The notes under the pieces were generated by a model. The model searched no databases. It was not told the DNA's origin and was given only the letters and a program-made list of their open reading frames with translations. A stretch of 40,141 nt of DNA from Streptomyces lucensis JCM 4490. GTDB taxonomy: Bacteria > Actinomycetota > Actinomycetes > Streptomycetales > Streptomycetaceae. Positions 7,731 to 16,990 of the stretch are shown one piece after another (position 1 is the first letter of the stretch; every line of letters starts with the position of its first letter). The position numbers and the translations under genes were made by a program. The DNA lies in NCBI RefSeq assembly GCF_014650035.1, contig NZ_BMUE01000027.1, positions 1 to 40,141 of the forward strand. Reading direction: 5' to 3'.

Positions 7731-9970
7731 TGCTCGGCGTCGTCCTTCGCGGCCTCGGCGGAGCCGTCGCCGGACGCCGCGTCGCCTTCCTCGCCCTCGA
7801 TCACCGGAACGAGGGAGAGCTTGCCGCGCGAGTCGATCTCGGCGATCTCGACCTGGACCTTCTGGCCCACGCCGAGGACGTCCTCGACGTTCTCGACGCG
7901 CTTGCCGCCGGCGAGCTTGCGGATCTGCGAGATGTGCAGCAGACCGTCCTTGCCGGGCAGCAGGGAGACGAACGCACCGAAGGTGGTCGTCTTGACGACC
8001 GTACCCAGGTAACGCTCGCCGACCTCGGGCATCGTCGGGTTGGCGATGCCGTTGATCGTGGCGCGGGCGGCCTCGGCGGAGGGGCCGTCGGCGGCACCGA
8101 TGTAGATCGTGCCGTCGTCCTCGATCGTGATCTCGGCGCCGGTGTCCTCCTGGATCTGGTTGATCATCTTGCCCTTGGGGCCGATGACCTCACCGATCTT
8201 GTCGACCGGGATCTTGACGGTGATGATCCGCGGGGCGTGCGGGCTCATCTCGTCGGGCCGGTCGATGGCCTCCATCATCACGTCGAGGATGTGCAGACGC
8301 GCGTCGCGGGCCTGCTTGAGGGCCGCGGCCAGGACGGAGGCCGGGATGCCGTCCAGCTTGGTGTCGAGCTGGAGGGCGGTCACGAAGTCCTTGGTGCCGG
8401 CGACCTTGAAGTCCATGTCGCCGAAGGCGTCCTCCGCACCGAGGATGTCGGTGAGGGTGACGTAGTGCGTCTCGCCGTCGATCTCCTGGGAGATCAGGCC
8501 CATGGCGATACCGGCGACCGGGGCCTTCAGCGGCACACCGGCGTTCAGCAGCGACATGGTGGAGGCGCAGACCGAGCCCATGGACGTCGAGCCGTTGGAG
8601 CTCAGCGCCTCGGAGACCTGGCGGATCGCGTAGGGGAACTCCTCGCGCGCCGGCAGGACCGGCACGAGCGCGCGCTCGGCGAGGGCGCCGTGGCCGATCT
8701 CGCGGCGCTTGGGGGAGCCGACGCGGCCGGTCTCGCCGGTGGAGTACGGCGGGAAGTTGTAGTTGTGCATGTAGCGCTTGCGGGTCACCGGGGAGAGGGT
8801 GTCCAGCTGCTGCTCCATGCGGAGCATGTTGAGGGTGGTGACGCCCAGGATCTGGGTCTCGCCGCGCTCGAACACCGCGGAGCCGTGCACGCGCGGGATG
8901 GCCTCGACCTCGGCGGCCAGGGTGCGGATGTCGGTGACACCGCGGCCGTCGATGCGCTTCTTCTCCTTGATGACGCGCTCGCGGACCAGGGTCTTGGTCA
9001 GGGAGCGGTACGCGGCGGAGATCTCCTTCTCGCGGCCCTCGAACTCCGGCAGGAGCTTCTCGGCGGCGAGGCCCTTGACGCGGTCCAGCTCGGCCTCGCG
9101 CTCCTGCTTGCCGGCGATGGTGAGCGCCTGCGCCAGCTCGGGGCGGACGGCGGCCGTGAGGGCCTCGAGGACGTCGTCCTGGTAGTCCAGGAAGATCGGG
9201 AACTCGCCGGTCGGCTTCGCGGCCTTGGCGGCGAGGTCGGCCTGGGCGCGGCACAGGACCTTGATGAAGGGCTTCGCGGCCTCCAGACCGGCGGCGACGA
9301 CCTCCTCGGTCGGCGCCTCGGCGCCGCCCTCGACCAGCTTGATGGTCTTGTCGGTGGCCTCGGCCTCGACCATCATGATCGCGACGTCGCCGTCCTCCAG
9401 GACACGGCCGGCGACGACCATGTCGAAGGCGGCGTCCTCAAGCTCGGTGTGGGTCGGGAAGGCGACCCACTGGCCGCTGATCAGCGCGACGCGGACGCCG
9501 CCGATCGGGCCGGAGAAGGGCAGGCCGGCCAGCTGGGTGGACGCGGACGCGGCGTTGATCGCGACGACGTCGTACAGGTGGTCGGGGTTGAGCGCCATGA
9601 TCGTGGCGACGACCTGGATCTCGTTGCGCAGTCCCTTCTTGAAGGACGGGCGCAGCGGGCGGTCGATGAGGCGGCAGGTGAGGATGGCGTCCTCGGACGG
9701 CCGGCCCTCACGGCGGAAGAAGCTGCCGGGGATCTTGCCGGCGGCGTACATCCGCTCCTCGACGTCCACCGTGAGGGGGAAGAAGTCGAGCTGGTCCTTG
9801 GGGTTCTTGGAGGCGGTGGTGGCCGACAGCACCATGGTGTCGTCGTCCAGGTACGCCACGGCGGAGCCGGCGGCCTGCTTGGCCAGGCGGCCCGTCTCGA
9901 AGCGGATGGTGCGGGTACCGAAGGCGCCGTTGTCGATGACGGCCTCGGCGTAGTGGGTCTCGTTCTCCAC
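7727..9970 (-). CDS. pnp: Polynucleotide phosphorylase
   Basis: PNPase is a phosphorolytic 3'-5' exoribonuclease and RNA polymerase. In Streptomyces, which lack a separate poly(A) polymerase of the usual kind, it is also known to add 3' tails. At 747 aa it has the normal layout: two RNase PH domains joined by an all-helical linker, then KH (with the GPKG loop after VDKIGEVI) and S1 (GERYLGTVVKTTTFGAFVSL), and an acidic tail. The GTG start at 9970 has GGAG 10 bases upstream. It follows rpsO after 311 bases that contain two structured regions, and overlaps the M16 gene by four bases. Confidence 0.97.
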   Translation of the reverse strand: MENETHYAEAVIDNGAFGTRTIRFETGRLAKQAAGSAVAYLDDDTMVLSATTASKNPKDQLDFFPLTVDVEERMYAAGKIPGSFFRREGRPSEDAILTCRLIDRPLRPSFKKGLRNEIQVVATIMALNPDHLYDVVAINAASASTQLAGLPFSGPIGGVRVALISGQWVAFPTHTELEDAAFDMVVAGRVLEDGDVAIMMVEAEATDKTIKLVEGGAEAPTEEVVAAGLEAAKPFIKVLCRAQADLAAKAAKPTGEFPIFLDYQDDVLEALTAAVRPELAQALTIAGKQEREAELDRVKGLAAEKLLPEFEGREKEISAAYRSLTKTLVRERVIKEKKRIDGRGVTDIRTLAAEVEAIPRVHGSAVFERGETQILGVTTLNMLRMEQQLDTLSPVTRKRYMHNYNFPPYSTGETGRVGSPKRREIGHGALAERALVPVLPAREEFPYAIRQVSEALSSNGSTSMGSVCASTMSLLNAGVPLKAPVAGIAMGLISQEIDGETHYVTLTDILGAEDAFGDMDFKVAGTKDFVTALQLDTKLDGIPASVLAAALKQARDARLHILDVMMEAIDRPDEMSPHAPRIITVKIPVDKIGEVIGPKGKMINQIQEDTGAEITIEDDGTIYIGAADGPSAEAARATINGIANPTMPEVGERYLGTVVKTTTFGAFVSLLPGKDGLLHISQIRKLAGGKRVENVEDVLGVGQKVQVEIAEIDSRGKLSLVPVIEGEEGDAASGDGSAEAAKDDAEQ

Positions 9971-10058
9971 TAGCGTTTTCTCCGTTACGTATCGTCTTTC
10001 GTCCCTTGGCTGCCCGTGTGGCAGGGGGACGGTGGTGGAGAAGCGCGCCGTTGTGCGG

Positions 10059-10120
10059 GCCGGTCTTCGATCGAAGCACCCGGGGCTCGCTTCCCCCGGG
10101 GGCCACTACCGAGGACCGGC
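10059..10120 (-). promoter_or_regulatory. Structured pnp leader
   Basis: GCCGGTC (10059-10065) can pair with GACCGGC (10114-10120). This encloses a 12-base palindrome CTTCGATCGAAG (10065-10076) and a CCCGGGG/CCCCGGG stem (10079-10085 with 10094-10100). The whole lies in the pnp 5' leader on the minus strand. PNPase leaders are known RNase III targets in other bacteria, which makes a regulatory role plausible. Confidence 0.5.
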
Positions 10121-10235
10121 GGCGGCGAGGTGCACTTCTCGTCTGTCGTTCTTCGTGCTGTGTCGTCCGTACTGCGTTGTGCTACCACACTACAAAGCGT
10201 GAGTGACACTCCGCACGTTCCGCACGTACGACGAA

Positions 10236-10271
10236 GGGAGCGGTCCCCGGGTCTCTCCGGGAACCGCTCCC
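10236..10271 (-). terminator. rpsO 3' hairpin, likely RNase III processing site
   Basis: Fifteen bases (10236-10250) pair with 10257-10271 with a single mismatch around a 6-base loop, 11 bases after the rpsO stop. In S. coelicolor the rpsO-pnp intergenic stem-loop is known to be cut by RNase III while transcripts read through into pnp. The position here is the same. Confidence 0.8.
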
Positions 10272-10281
10272 CTCACGCGTC

Positions 10282-10569
10282 TTACTTGGCGCCCGCCGCA
10301 CCGCGGCGGATGCCGAGGCGGTCGACCAGCGCACGGAAGCGCTGGATGTCCTTCTTCGCCAGGTACTGCAGCAGGCGACGGCGCTGACCGACGAGGATCA
10401 GCAGGCCACGGCGGGAGTGGTGGTCGTGCTTGTGGGCCTTGAGGTGCTCCGTCAGGTCGGAGATCCGACGCGAGAGCAGGGCGACCTGGACCTCGGGGGA
10501 GCCGGTGTCACCCTCCTTGGTACCGAACTCGCCGATGATCTGCTTCTTCGTAGCGGCGTCGAGCGACAC
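10282..10569 (-). CDS. rpsO: 30S ribosomal protein S15
   Basis: S15 binds 16S rRNA early in assembly of the central domain of the small subunit. The protein has 95 aa and carries the conserved core GDTGSPEVQVALLSRRI, the LxxHxKxHKHDHHSRRGLL region and the C-terminal helix. The GTG start at 10569 has GAGGAG 5 bases upstream. It heads the rpsO-pnp-M16-dapB-TPR unit. The 265-base gap on its upstream side is shared with the divergent DUF397 gene. Confidence 0.97.
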   Translation of the reverse strand: MSLDAATKKQIIGEFGTKEGDTGSPEVQVALLSRRISDLTEHLKAHKHDHHSRRGLLILVGQRRRLLQYLAKKDIQRFRALVDRLGIRRGAAGAK

Positions 10570-10786
10570 GCGTACTCCTCATAGTCTGTGAGTGGCCACC
10601 GAGTGCCCCCGGTCTTCGTCTCGGGGAAGCTTCCGTTACTCGGAGGCGGGATCCGCCGGGCGCGGCCACCGGTGCCCGACAGGCTCCGAGGGTGCGTACA
10701 CGAACGGTCGTCACTCAGGGTACCAGGCGGTGGCGGGCGGCTTTCCCCCGGTCGGCGAACCACCCGGAGGGGCGACGCACAGGCCC

Positions 10787-10792
10787 TAGGGT
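10787..10792 (+). promoter_or_regulatory. Putative -10 box of the bldB-like gene
   Basis: TAGGGT fits the TAGRRT consensus of Streptomyces vegetative promoters and would place the start about 35 bases before the ATG at 10835. No convincing -35 hexamer is present at the right distance. Confidence 0.3.
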
Positions 10793-10834
10793 GACCACCG
10801 GACCGTACGCACGCCGGGAAGGGGTCGCTGCACG

Positions 10835-11128
10835 ATGGCGGAGACGGAAGCGGAGACGAAGGCACGCAAGGAGCGGGAGCGGGACGAGCTGTACGCGCTC
10901 GACATCTCCGGCGTCGAGTGGCACTGCGCGCCGGGCACGGAGGAGCACGAGGAGCGGGTGGAGATCGCGTACCTGCCCGGCGGGGCCGTCGCGATGCGCT
11001 CCTCGCTGGACCCCGGCACCGTGCTGCGCTACACCGAGGCGGAGTGGCGGGCGTTCGTGCTGGGTGCGCGCGACGGCGAGTTCGACCTGGAGCCCACGGA
11101 GCACAACGGGGGGCTCGCCGCCCAGTGA
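10835..11128 (+). CDS. bldB: DUF397 protein, probable BldB
   Basis: This 97-aa protein has a charged helical N-terminus (about 1-18) and a DUF397 fold from about residue 23 (DISGVEWHC) to RYTEAEWRAFVLGARDGEFD near the end. Ordinary DUF397 proteins carry an S-SYS motif and pair with a helix-turn-helix gene. This one lacks both and instead matches my recollection of BldB, the small dimeric protein needed for aerial growth in S. coelicolor, including a tyrosine at position 20. The ATG has a GGAAGGGG ribosome binding site. It faces away from rpsO and converges on eccD through a terminator. The family is firm. The bldB identity is an inference from divergence, length and location next to the ESX locus. 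Confidence 0.8.
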   Translation: MAETEAETKARKERERDELYALDISGVEWHCAPGTEEHEERVEIAYLPGGAVAMRSSLDPGTVLRYTEAEWRAFVLGARDGEFDLEPTEHNGGLAAQ

Positions 11129-11150
11129 GCGGCGCACGGCGGTGACGGCA

Positions 11151-11184
11151 GCGGGCCCCGGCTCCTTGGGGAGCCCGGGCCCGC
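11151..11184. terminator. Bidirectional terminator between bldB-like gene and eccD
   Basis: A 15-base arm (11151-11165) pairs with 11170-11184 with one mismatch around a TTGG loop. It lies between the convergent stop codons and can serve both transcripts. Confidence 0.85.
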
Positions 11185-11205
11185 TCTCGTGACCGGACGG
11201 GCCGG

Positions 11206-12708
11206 CTACTTGCTGGTCATCGCTCGCGCGGTCGCGTAGACGTCGAAGACGGCCAGGGTGAGCGGGATCAGGGTCAGCAGGACGAAGCCCTCGCAGATCT
11301 CCAGGAAGCGGCCCCAGAACGGGGTGAGTCCACCGCGCGGCAGGATCAGACCGAGCGCCGTGACCAGGGCGGTGGCGGCGGCGATGACCGCGATCAGCCA
11401 GATGGTGCGGATCTCCAGGTCGGTGCGGTCACCGGCCAGCGCCGCGAGCATCACCCGCGGGGGCGGGTTGAGGGCGAGGCCGAGGCCCAGCAGCACCAGA
11501 CAGGCGAGACCGGCGGCCAGGACCGGGGCGACCTGCGCGGTGTAGCGGAAGAGGCCGGCGCGCATCAGCATCGCCACCCCGGTGGCGAGCGCGAGCAGCT
11601 GGGCCCAGACGTCGTCGGAGAAGCCCAGCACCGCCGAGGCGCCGACGGCGAGGAGCGCGCAGCCGCCGACCAGGCCGACGAGGAGCTCGTGGCCGCGCCG
11701 GGCCTGCGCCTCGATGCGCTCGGTGTCCACGGGCTCCTGTCCGGCGGACTCGGTGCCGTAGGCGGAGCGGGGGGTGCCGCTGCTGGGGTTCTCGAAGCCG
11801 ATCGGCAGCCGGGCGAAGCGCATCGACATGCCGGGCAGGAAGGCGAGGGCGCCGACGGCGACGGGCGCGCACAGGCCGGCCATCTCGGTCGGGGCCCAGT
11901 CGGTGAGGGTGGCGACGAAGACGACGACCAGGGCGACCGCGGAGGCGAACACGAAGGCCACGAAGGGGCCGTCGCCGTGCGGCGAGCACAGGGTGAGGAC
12001 CAGCGCGGCGACGAGGACCGCCGCGCACGCCAGCAGGAACTGCAGCCTGCCGATACCCTCTCCGCCGCTCAGCGGCAGCAGTCCGCTGCCCGCGACGCCG
12101 ACGTTGGGCAGCGCGCCGAGACCGAGTGCGACGGCCGAGCCGCGGTCGTCGTACACCCGGGCGCGGACCGCGGCGAGCAGGACCAGGAGTACGCCGGCGA
12201 CGCCGGCGAGGATGCCGGCCAGGCCGTGCATGTCGTGGCGCGGGTCGGCGGTCCAGGCGACGAAGGCGAGCAGCGCGGGCAGCACTCCGCCGCCGACGAG
12301 GCCCGCGGCCCGGGTCAGGTCGCCGCTCCACAGCTTGTGCTGCTTGGTGACCGCGGTGGCGACGGCTTCGGCGACGTCGTCGAAGACGGCCGGCGGCAGG
12401 GACTCCGCGAACGGGCGCAGGGTGAGCAGTTCGCCGTCGAGAATGCGCTGCGCGGCGAACGAGCGGGCACTGTCCAGCACGGTGCCGTCGGTGCGGACGA
12501 GGTGGTAGCCGACCGGCGCCCCCGTCCCGGAACTCTGCTGGGACAACCGGAGGATCTCCGGGTAGAGGTCGGCGACCGGAACGTCGTCGGGCAGTGCCAC
12601 GTCGATACGGCTGTCCGGCGCGACGATGGTGACCCGGCAGAAGCCGAGTCCGGTGCCTGACCCGGAAGGGGCTCCCGTCCCGGGTCCGCCGGTGGCGGCG
12701 GCCGTCAT
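11206..12708 (-). CDS. eccD: Type VII secretion membrane protein EccD
   Basis: EccD is the polytopic channel-lining component of the ESX inner-membrane complex. The protein has 500 aa. The N-terminal ~100 residues form the ubiquitin-like (YukD) domain (FCRVTIVAPDSRIDVALPDD to LLTLRPF). Eleven hydrophobic segments follow from about residue 130 to the C-terminus, which is the family's topology. I chose the ATG at 12708 since AGGTGAGC lies directly upstream. A GTG six bases earlier is possible, and the open frame beyond has no family match. It is divergent from eccC and convergent with the bldB-like gene, so it is probably transcribed alone. Confidence 0.94.
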   Translation of the reverse strand: MTAAATGGPGTGAPSGSGTGLGFCRVTIVAPDSRIDVALPDDVPVADLYPEILRLSQQSSGTGAPVGYHLVRTDGTVLDSARSFAAQRILDGELLTLRPFAESLPPAVFDDVAEAVATAVTKQHKLWSGDLTRAAGLVGGGVLPALLAFVAWTADPRHDMHGLAGILAGVAGVLLVLLAAVRARVYDDRGSAVALGLGALPNVGVAGSGLLPLSGGEGIGRLQFLLACAAVLVAALVLTLCSPHGDGPFVAFVFASAVALVVVFVATLTDWAPTEMAGLCAPVAVGALAFLPGMSMRFARLPIGFENPSSGTPRSAYGTESAGQEPVDTERIEAQARRGHELLVGLVGGCALLAVGASAVLGFSDDVWAQLLALATGVAMLMRAGLFRYTAQVAPVLAAGLACLVLLGLGLALNPPPRVMLAALAGDRTDLEIRTIWLIAVIAAATALVTALGLILPRGGLTPFWGRFLEICEGFVLLTLIPLTLAVFDVYATARAMTSK

Positions 12709-12894
12709 GCTCACCTGCTGCTCCCCCTCAGTGGTGGTGGTGCGTCTATGTCGTGAAGGTCTCGTGCCGGTTCGCGCCGCGCGGGGCGGCACGGGTGCGG
12801 CACGGCGGGCGGCCGGGGCTCTCCCGCCCCGGCATCGGACGGTTTGCCCCGGCGTGTCCGGCCCGGCCGGCGTGTGCTCACGCGAACATCCGGC

Positions 12895-12922
12895 ACCCTA
12901 CCGCTCACCCGTGTCCCGTGAA
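12895..12922 (-). promoter_or_regulatory. Putative eccD promoter
   Basis: On the minus strand a -35 box TTCACG (12917-12922) and a -10 box TAGGGT (12895-12900) are separated by 16 bases, close to the TTGACR / TAGRRT consensus. The leader would be about 180 bases long. Confidence 0.45.
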
Positions 12923-12927
12923 CTCAG

Positions 12928-12933
12928 TAGGAT
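12928..12933 (+). promoter_or_regulatory. Putative -10 box for eccC
   Basis: TAGGAT matches the TAGRRT -10 consensus and lies about 75 bases before the eccC start. The matching -35 region (CTCACC with 18-base spacing) is poor, so another sigma factor or an activator may be used. Confidence 0.35.
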
Positions 12934-13008
12934 CACGCGGCGGCCTGCGCCCGCCGGACACGGGGCGGCGGGCGGAAAGCCTGGGTCGGGCAAGGGAATT
13001 GGTGAGCG

Positions 13009-16000
13009 GTGAGCCAGATTGTCGTCAAGCGCCCCCCTAGGGCGCTGCCGTCCGAAGTGCCCACGGAAGGGGTCGCTGTCCAGCCGCCGCCCGAACTGCC
13101 GCGGGGGCATCAGGAGAGCGTGCTCATGCAGCTCCTGCCCACGCTGGGCATGGGCGGCTCGGTGGTCTTCTTCTTCACGAACGGTCAGCCGTTCATGAAG
13201 ATCATGGGCATGATCATGATCGCGTCGACGGTGGCGATGTCCATCGCGATGGTGGTCCGATTCCGTCGCGGCTCGCAGGGCCAACTGGCCGACATGCGCC
13301 GCGACTACCTCAGCTACCTGTCGCAGACGCGCAGGTCCGCCGTGGAGACGGCGCGGACCCAGCGGGACGCGCAGTACTACCTGCACCCCTCCCCCGAGCA
13401 GCTGTGGGCGCTCGTCGCCGAGGGCAGCCGGGTCTGGGAACGGCGGCCCGGCGACGAGGACTTCGCGCACGTGCGCGTCGGCCTGGGCCCGCAGCCGCTG
13501 GCCACCCCGCTCCTCGCCCCGGAGACCGGACCGGTCGAGCAGCTGGAGCCGCTGACCGCCGGCGCGATGCAGCGCTTCCTCGCCACGCACAACACCGTCG
13601 GCGACCTGCCGATGGCGGTGTCGCTGCGCGCCTTCTCCCACGTCACCGTCAGCGGTGAACCCCGGTCCGTACGGGCCTCGGCCCGCGCCCTGGTCGGCTC
13701 GCTGGCCTCGCTGCACTCCCCCGAGGACCTGGTCATCGCGGTGGCCGCGGGCCGCGAGGCGCTGCCGCAGTGGGACTGGGCGAAGTGGCTGCCGCACGTG
13801 CAGGCGGCCGGCGAGGTGGACGGCGCCGGCTCCCGCCGGCTGATCGGCACCGACCCGCGCGAGCTGGAGGACCTGCTCGCCCCCAGGCTGACCGGCCGCC
13901 CGCGCTTCCACCCCGGCGGCGCGCCGCTGCTGGACGCCCCGCACATCGTGCTCGTCCTCGACGACATCTCCCTGCTGCCGGACTCCGTGCTCGCGGGCCC
14001 CGAGGGGCTGCAGGGCGTCACGGTGGTCGAGGTGGTACCGGGCGACCTCACGACCTCGGGCGGCGACCTGTCCGTCGTCGTGCAGCCCGGCCTGCTGCGC
14101 CTGGAGTCCGAACACGGCGACGTCTACGAGGGCATCCCGGACGCCCTGTCGTACGAGTCCGCCGAGGCGCTGGCCCGGCAGTTGGCGCCGCTGCGCATGG
14201 CGTCGGGCGGCGACGACGACGAACCGCTGCTCGCCAACCTCGAGTTCACCGACCTCCTCGGCCTCGGGGACGCGGCGTCCGTCGACACCAAGCGCACCTG
14301 GCGGCCGCGCGCCCTCGCCGAACGGCTGCGGGTGCCCATCGGTCTCGGCGAGGACGGCCGGCCCGTCATGCTGGACCTCAAGGAGGCCGCTCAGGAGGGC
14401 ATGGGCCCGCACGGCCTGTGCGTCGGCGCCACCGGTTCCGGCAAGTCGGAGCTGCTGCGCACCCTGGTGCTGGGCCTCGCCGTCACGCACTCCTCCGAGA
14501 CCCTGAACTTCGTCCTCGCGGACTTCAAGGGCGGCGCGACCTTCGCCGGCATGGCGCAGATGCCGCACGTGGCGGCCGTCATCACCAACCTCGCCGACGA
14601 CCTCACCCTGGTCGACCGCATGGGCGACTCGATCCGCGGCGAGCTGAACCGCCGCCAGGAACTGCTGCGCGACGCCGGTAACTACGCCAACATCCACGAC
14701 TACGAGAAGGCGCGCGCGGCGGGCGCACCGCTGCAGCCGATCCCCTCCCTGGTCCTGGTCATCGACGAGTTCAGCGAGCTGCTGACCGCGAAGCCCGACT
14801 TCATCGAGATGTTCGTGCAGATCGGCCGTATCGGCCGTTCGCTGGGCGTGCACCTGCTGCTGGCCTCCCAGCGCCTGGAGGAGGGCCGCCTGCGCGGCCT
14901 GGAGACGTACCTGTCGTACCGCATCGGTCTGCGCACCTTCTCGGCGGCGGAGTCCCGCGCGGCCCTCGGCGTCCCGGACGCCTACGAACTCCCGAACGTC
15001 CCCGGTTCCGGCTTCCTGAAGTTCGGCACCGACGAGATGGTCCGGTTCAAGGCGGCCTACGTCTCCGGGGTCTACCGCTCGGGTCCGCAGCGCGCGGCGC
15101 TGGGCGGCGGGCCGCTGCCGGTGGACCGGCGGCCGGTGCTGTTCACGGCCACGGAGGTGCCCGTCCGGTACACGGCCGTCCCCCGGCAGCGCCAGGAGGA
15201 GTCACGCCCCGAGGTGGACGAGGCGCTCGCCGACACCGTCCTCGACGTCATCGTGCGCCGGCTCGAGGCGCAGGGCCCGGCCGCCCACCAGGTGTGGCTG
15301 CCCCCGCTGGAGAGCCCGCCGTCGCTGGACGCGCTGCTGCCCGGCCTCGCGGCGGTGCAGGGCCGCGGCCTGACCCAGCCGAACTACGAGGGCGCCGGCC
15401 GTCTGATCGTCCCCGCCGGTCTCGTCGACAAGCCGTACGAGCAGCGCCGCGACCGCCTCATGCTCGACTTCTCGGGCGCGGCGGGTCATATGCAGATCAT
15501 CGGCGGCCCGCAGTCCGGCAAGTCGACCCTGCTGCGCACCCTGATCTGCTCCTTCGCCCTCACCCACACGCCGCACGAGGTGCAGTTCTACGGCCTCGAC
15601 TTCGGTGGCGGCGGTATGGCCGCGCTGGACGGCCTGCCGCACGTCGGCGGCATCGCCTCCCGCCTGGACCCGGAGCGGGTCCGCCGTACGGTCTCCGAGG
15701 TGTACGGCGTCCTGACCCGCCGCGAGGAGTACTTCCGCACGGCGGGCATCGCCTCGATCGCCGACTACCGGGCCCGCCGCGCCCGGGGCGACATCTCGGT
15801 GACGGACCAGCCGTGGGGCGACGTGTTCCTGGTCGTCGACGGCTGGGGCAACTTCCGCACCGACTACGAGGGCCTGGAGCCGGCGGTCCTGGACATCGCC
15901 GCCCGGGGTCTCGGCTACGGCATCCACGTGATCATCACGGCGTCGCGCTCGATGGAGGTCCGGGCGAACCTCAAGGACCACCTGATGAACCGCCTGGAGC

Positions 16001-16977
16001 TGCGCCTGGGTGACGTCATGGACTCGGAGATCGACCGCAAGGTGGCGGTGAACGTCCCCGCCGGCGTCCCCGGCCGCGGTCTGTCACCGCAGAAGCTGCA
16101 CTTCATGTCCGCGGTCCCGCGCATCGACGGCCTGACGTCCGACACCGACCTCGCCGAGGCCACGGCGGCGCTCACGACCGAGGTCGGCCGGCACTGGCAG
16201 GCGCCGGGCGCCCCGAAGGTACGGCTGCTGCCGCGCCAGCTGGAGGCCGTCCGGCTGCCGCCGGGCGACCGCTTCCCGCAGCGGGGCGTCGCCTTCGCGC
16301 TGGACGAGGAGAACCTGGAGCCGGTGTTCCTGGACTTCGAGCAGGACCCGTTCTTCCTGATCTTCGGCGAGAGCGAGTCCGGCAAGTCCAACCTGCTGCG
16401 GCTCCTGCTCAAGCAGCTGACGCTGCGGTACGGCGGCGACGAGGCGAAGTTCTTCGTGGTGGACAACCGCCGCTCGCTGCTGGACGTCACGCCGCCGTCG
16501 CACCTGGCGGAGTACATCCCGATGTCCAGCCAGATGGACCACCACATGACGGCTCTGGCCGACCTCATGCAGCGCCGCACCCCGACGGCCGACGTCACGC
16601 CGCAGCAACTGCGGGACCGGAGCTGGTGGCGGGGGCCGCAGGTGTTCGTGGTCGTCGACGACTACGACCTCGTCTCCACGTCCAGCGGCAACCCGCTCGG
16701 CGGCCTGACGGAGATGCTGCCCTTCGCCCGCGACGTCGGCGTCCGCTTCATCATCGCCCGCTCCTCCGCGGGCGCAGGCCGCGCCTCCTACGAGCCGTTC
16801 ATGCAGCGCATGAAGGAACTCGGCGCCCAGGGCCTCGTCCTGGCCGGCGACCCGGCCGAGGGCGACGTCCTCAACGGCGTCCGGCCCCGGCCGATGCCGG
16901 CGGGACGCGGCGTCTTCGTGTCCCGGAAGCGGGGCAAGCCGTTGGTGCAGACGGGGTTGGTGGATGTCGAGTACTGA
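13009..16977 (+). CDS. eccC: Type VII secretion ATPase EccC
   Basis: EccC is the FtsK/SpoIIIE-type motor that recognises Esx substrates and powers export. The protein has 1322 aa. Two membrane helices lie at about 41-60 and 65-85, and three tandem ATPase domains follow. Domain 1 has Walker A GATGSGKS (473-480) and Walker B ending in D586-E587. Domain 2 has GGPQSGKS (832-839), but its Walker B ends D944-G945, lacking the catalytic glutamate. Domain 3 has GESESGKS (1120-1127) and D1217-D1218. All three domains are fused, unlike the split EccCa/EccCb of mycobacterial ESX-1. The GTG at 13009 has AAGGGA upstream at a slightly long distance. It ends before a repeat-rich hairpin. Confidence 0.96.
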   Translation: MSQIVVKRPPRALPSEVPTEGVAVQPPPELPRGHQESVLMQLLPTLGMGGSVVFFFTNGQPFMKIMGMIMIASTVAMSIAMVVRFRRGSQGQLADMRRDYLSYLSQTRRSAVETARTQRDAQYYLHPSPEQLWALVAEGSRVWERRPGDEDFAHVRVGLGPQPLATPLLAPETGPVEQLEPLTAGAMQRFLATHNTVGDLPMAVSLRAFSHVTVSGEPRSVRASARALVGSLASLHSPEDLVIAVAAGREALPQWDWAKWLPHVQAAGEVDGAGSRRLIGTDPRELEDLLAPRLTGRPRFHPGGAPLLDAPHIVLVLDDISLLPDSVLAGPEGLQGVTVVEVVPGDLTTSGGDLSVVVQPGLLRLESEHGDVYEGIPDALSYESAEALARQLAPLRMASGGDDDEPLLANLEFTDLLGLGDAASVDTKRTWRPRALAERLRVPIGLGEDGRPVMLDLKEAAQEGMGPHGLCVGATGSGKSELLRTLVLGLAVTHSSETLNFVLADFKGGATFAGMAQMPHVAAVITNLADDLTLVDRMGDSIRGELNRRQELLRDAGNYANIHDYEKARAAGAPLQPIPSLVLVIDEFSELLTAKPDFIEMFVQIGRIGRSLGVHLLLASQRLEEGRLRGLETYLSYRIGLRTFSAAESRAALGVPDAYELPNVPGSGFLKFGTDEMVRFKAAYVSGVYRSGPQRAALGGGPLPVDRRPVLFTATEVPVRYTAVPRQRQEESRPEVDEALADTVLDVIVRRLEAQGPAAHQVWLPPLESPPSLDALLPGLAAVQGRGLTQPNYEGAGRLIVPAGLVDKPYEQRRDRLMLDFSGAAGHMQIIGGPQSGKSTLLRTLICSFALTHTPHEVQFYGLDFGGGGMAALDGLPHVGGIASRLDPERVRRTVSEVYGVLTRREEYFRTAGIASIADYRARRARGDISVTDQPWGDVFLVVDGWGNFRTDYEGLEPAVLDIAARGLGYGIHVIITASRSMEVRANLKDHLMNRLELRLGDVMDSEIDRKVAVNVPAGVPGRGLSPQKLHFMSAVPRIDGLTSDTDLAEATAALTTEVGRHWQAPGAPKVRLLPRQLEAVRLPPGDRFPQRGVAFALDEENLEPVFLDFEQDPFFLIFGESESGKSNLLRLLLKQLTLRYGGDEAKFFVVDNRRSLLDVTPPSHLAEYIPMSSQMDHHMTALADLMQRRTPTADVTPQQLRDRSWWRGPQVFVVVDDYDLVSTSSGNPLGGLTEMLPFARDVGVRFIIARSSAGAGRASYEPFMQRMKELGAQGLVLAGDPAEGDVLNGVRPRPMPAGRGVFVSRKRGKPLVQTGLVDVEY

Positions 16978-16990
16978 GGCGTAGGCGGCC

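Larger units (their letters stand above)
12709..13008. promoter_or_regulatory. eccD-eccC divergent regulatory region
   Basis: Three hundred bases without a gene. They hold back-to-back -10-like boxes for eccD (12895-12900) and eccC (12928-12933), only 27 bases apart, so the two promoters overlap. A direct repeat CCGGCGTGT occurs at 12849-12857 and 12867-12875, 18 bases apart, just downstream of the eccD start point. I see no riboswitch or small gene. Confidence 0.55.
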
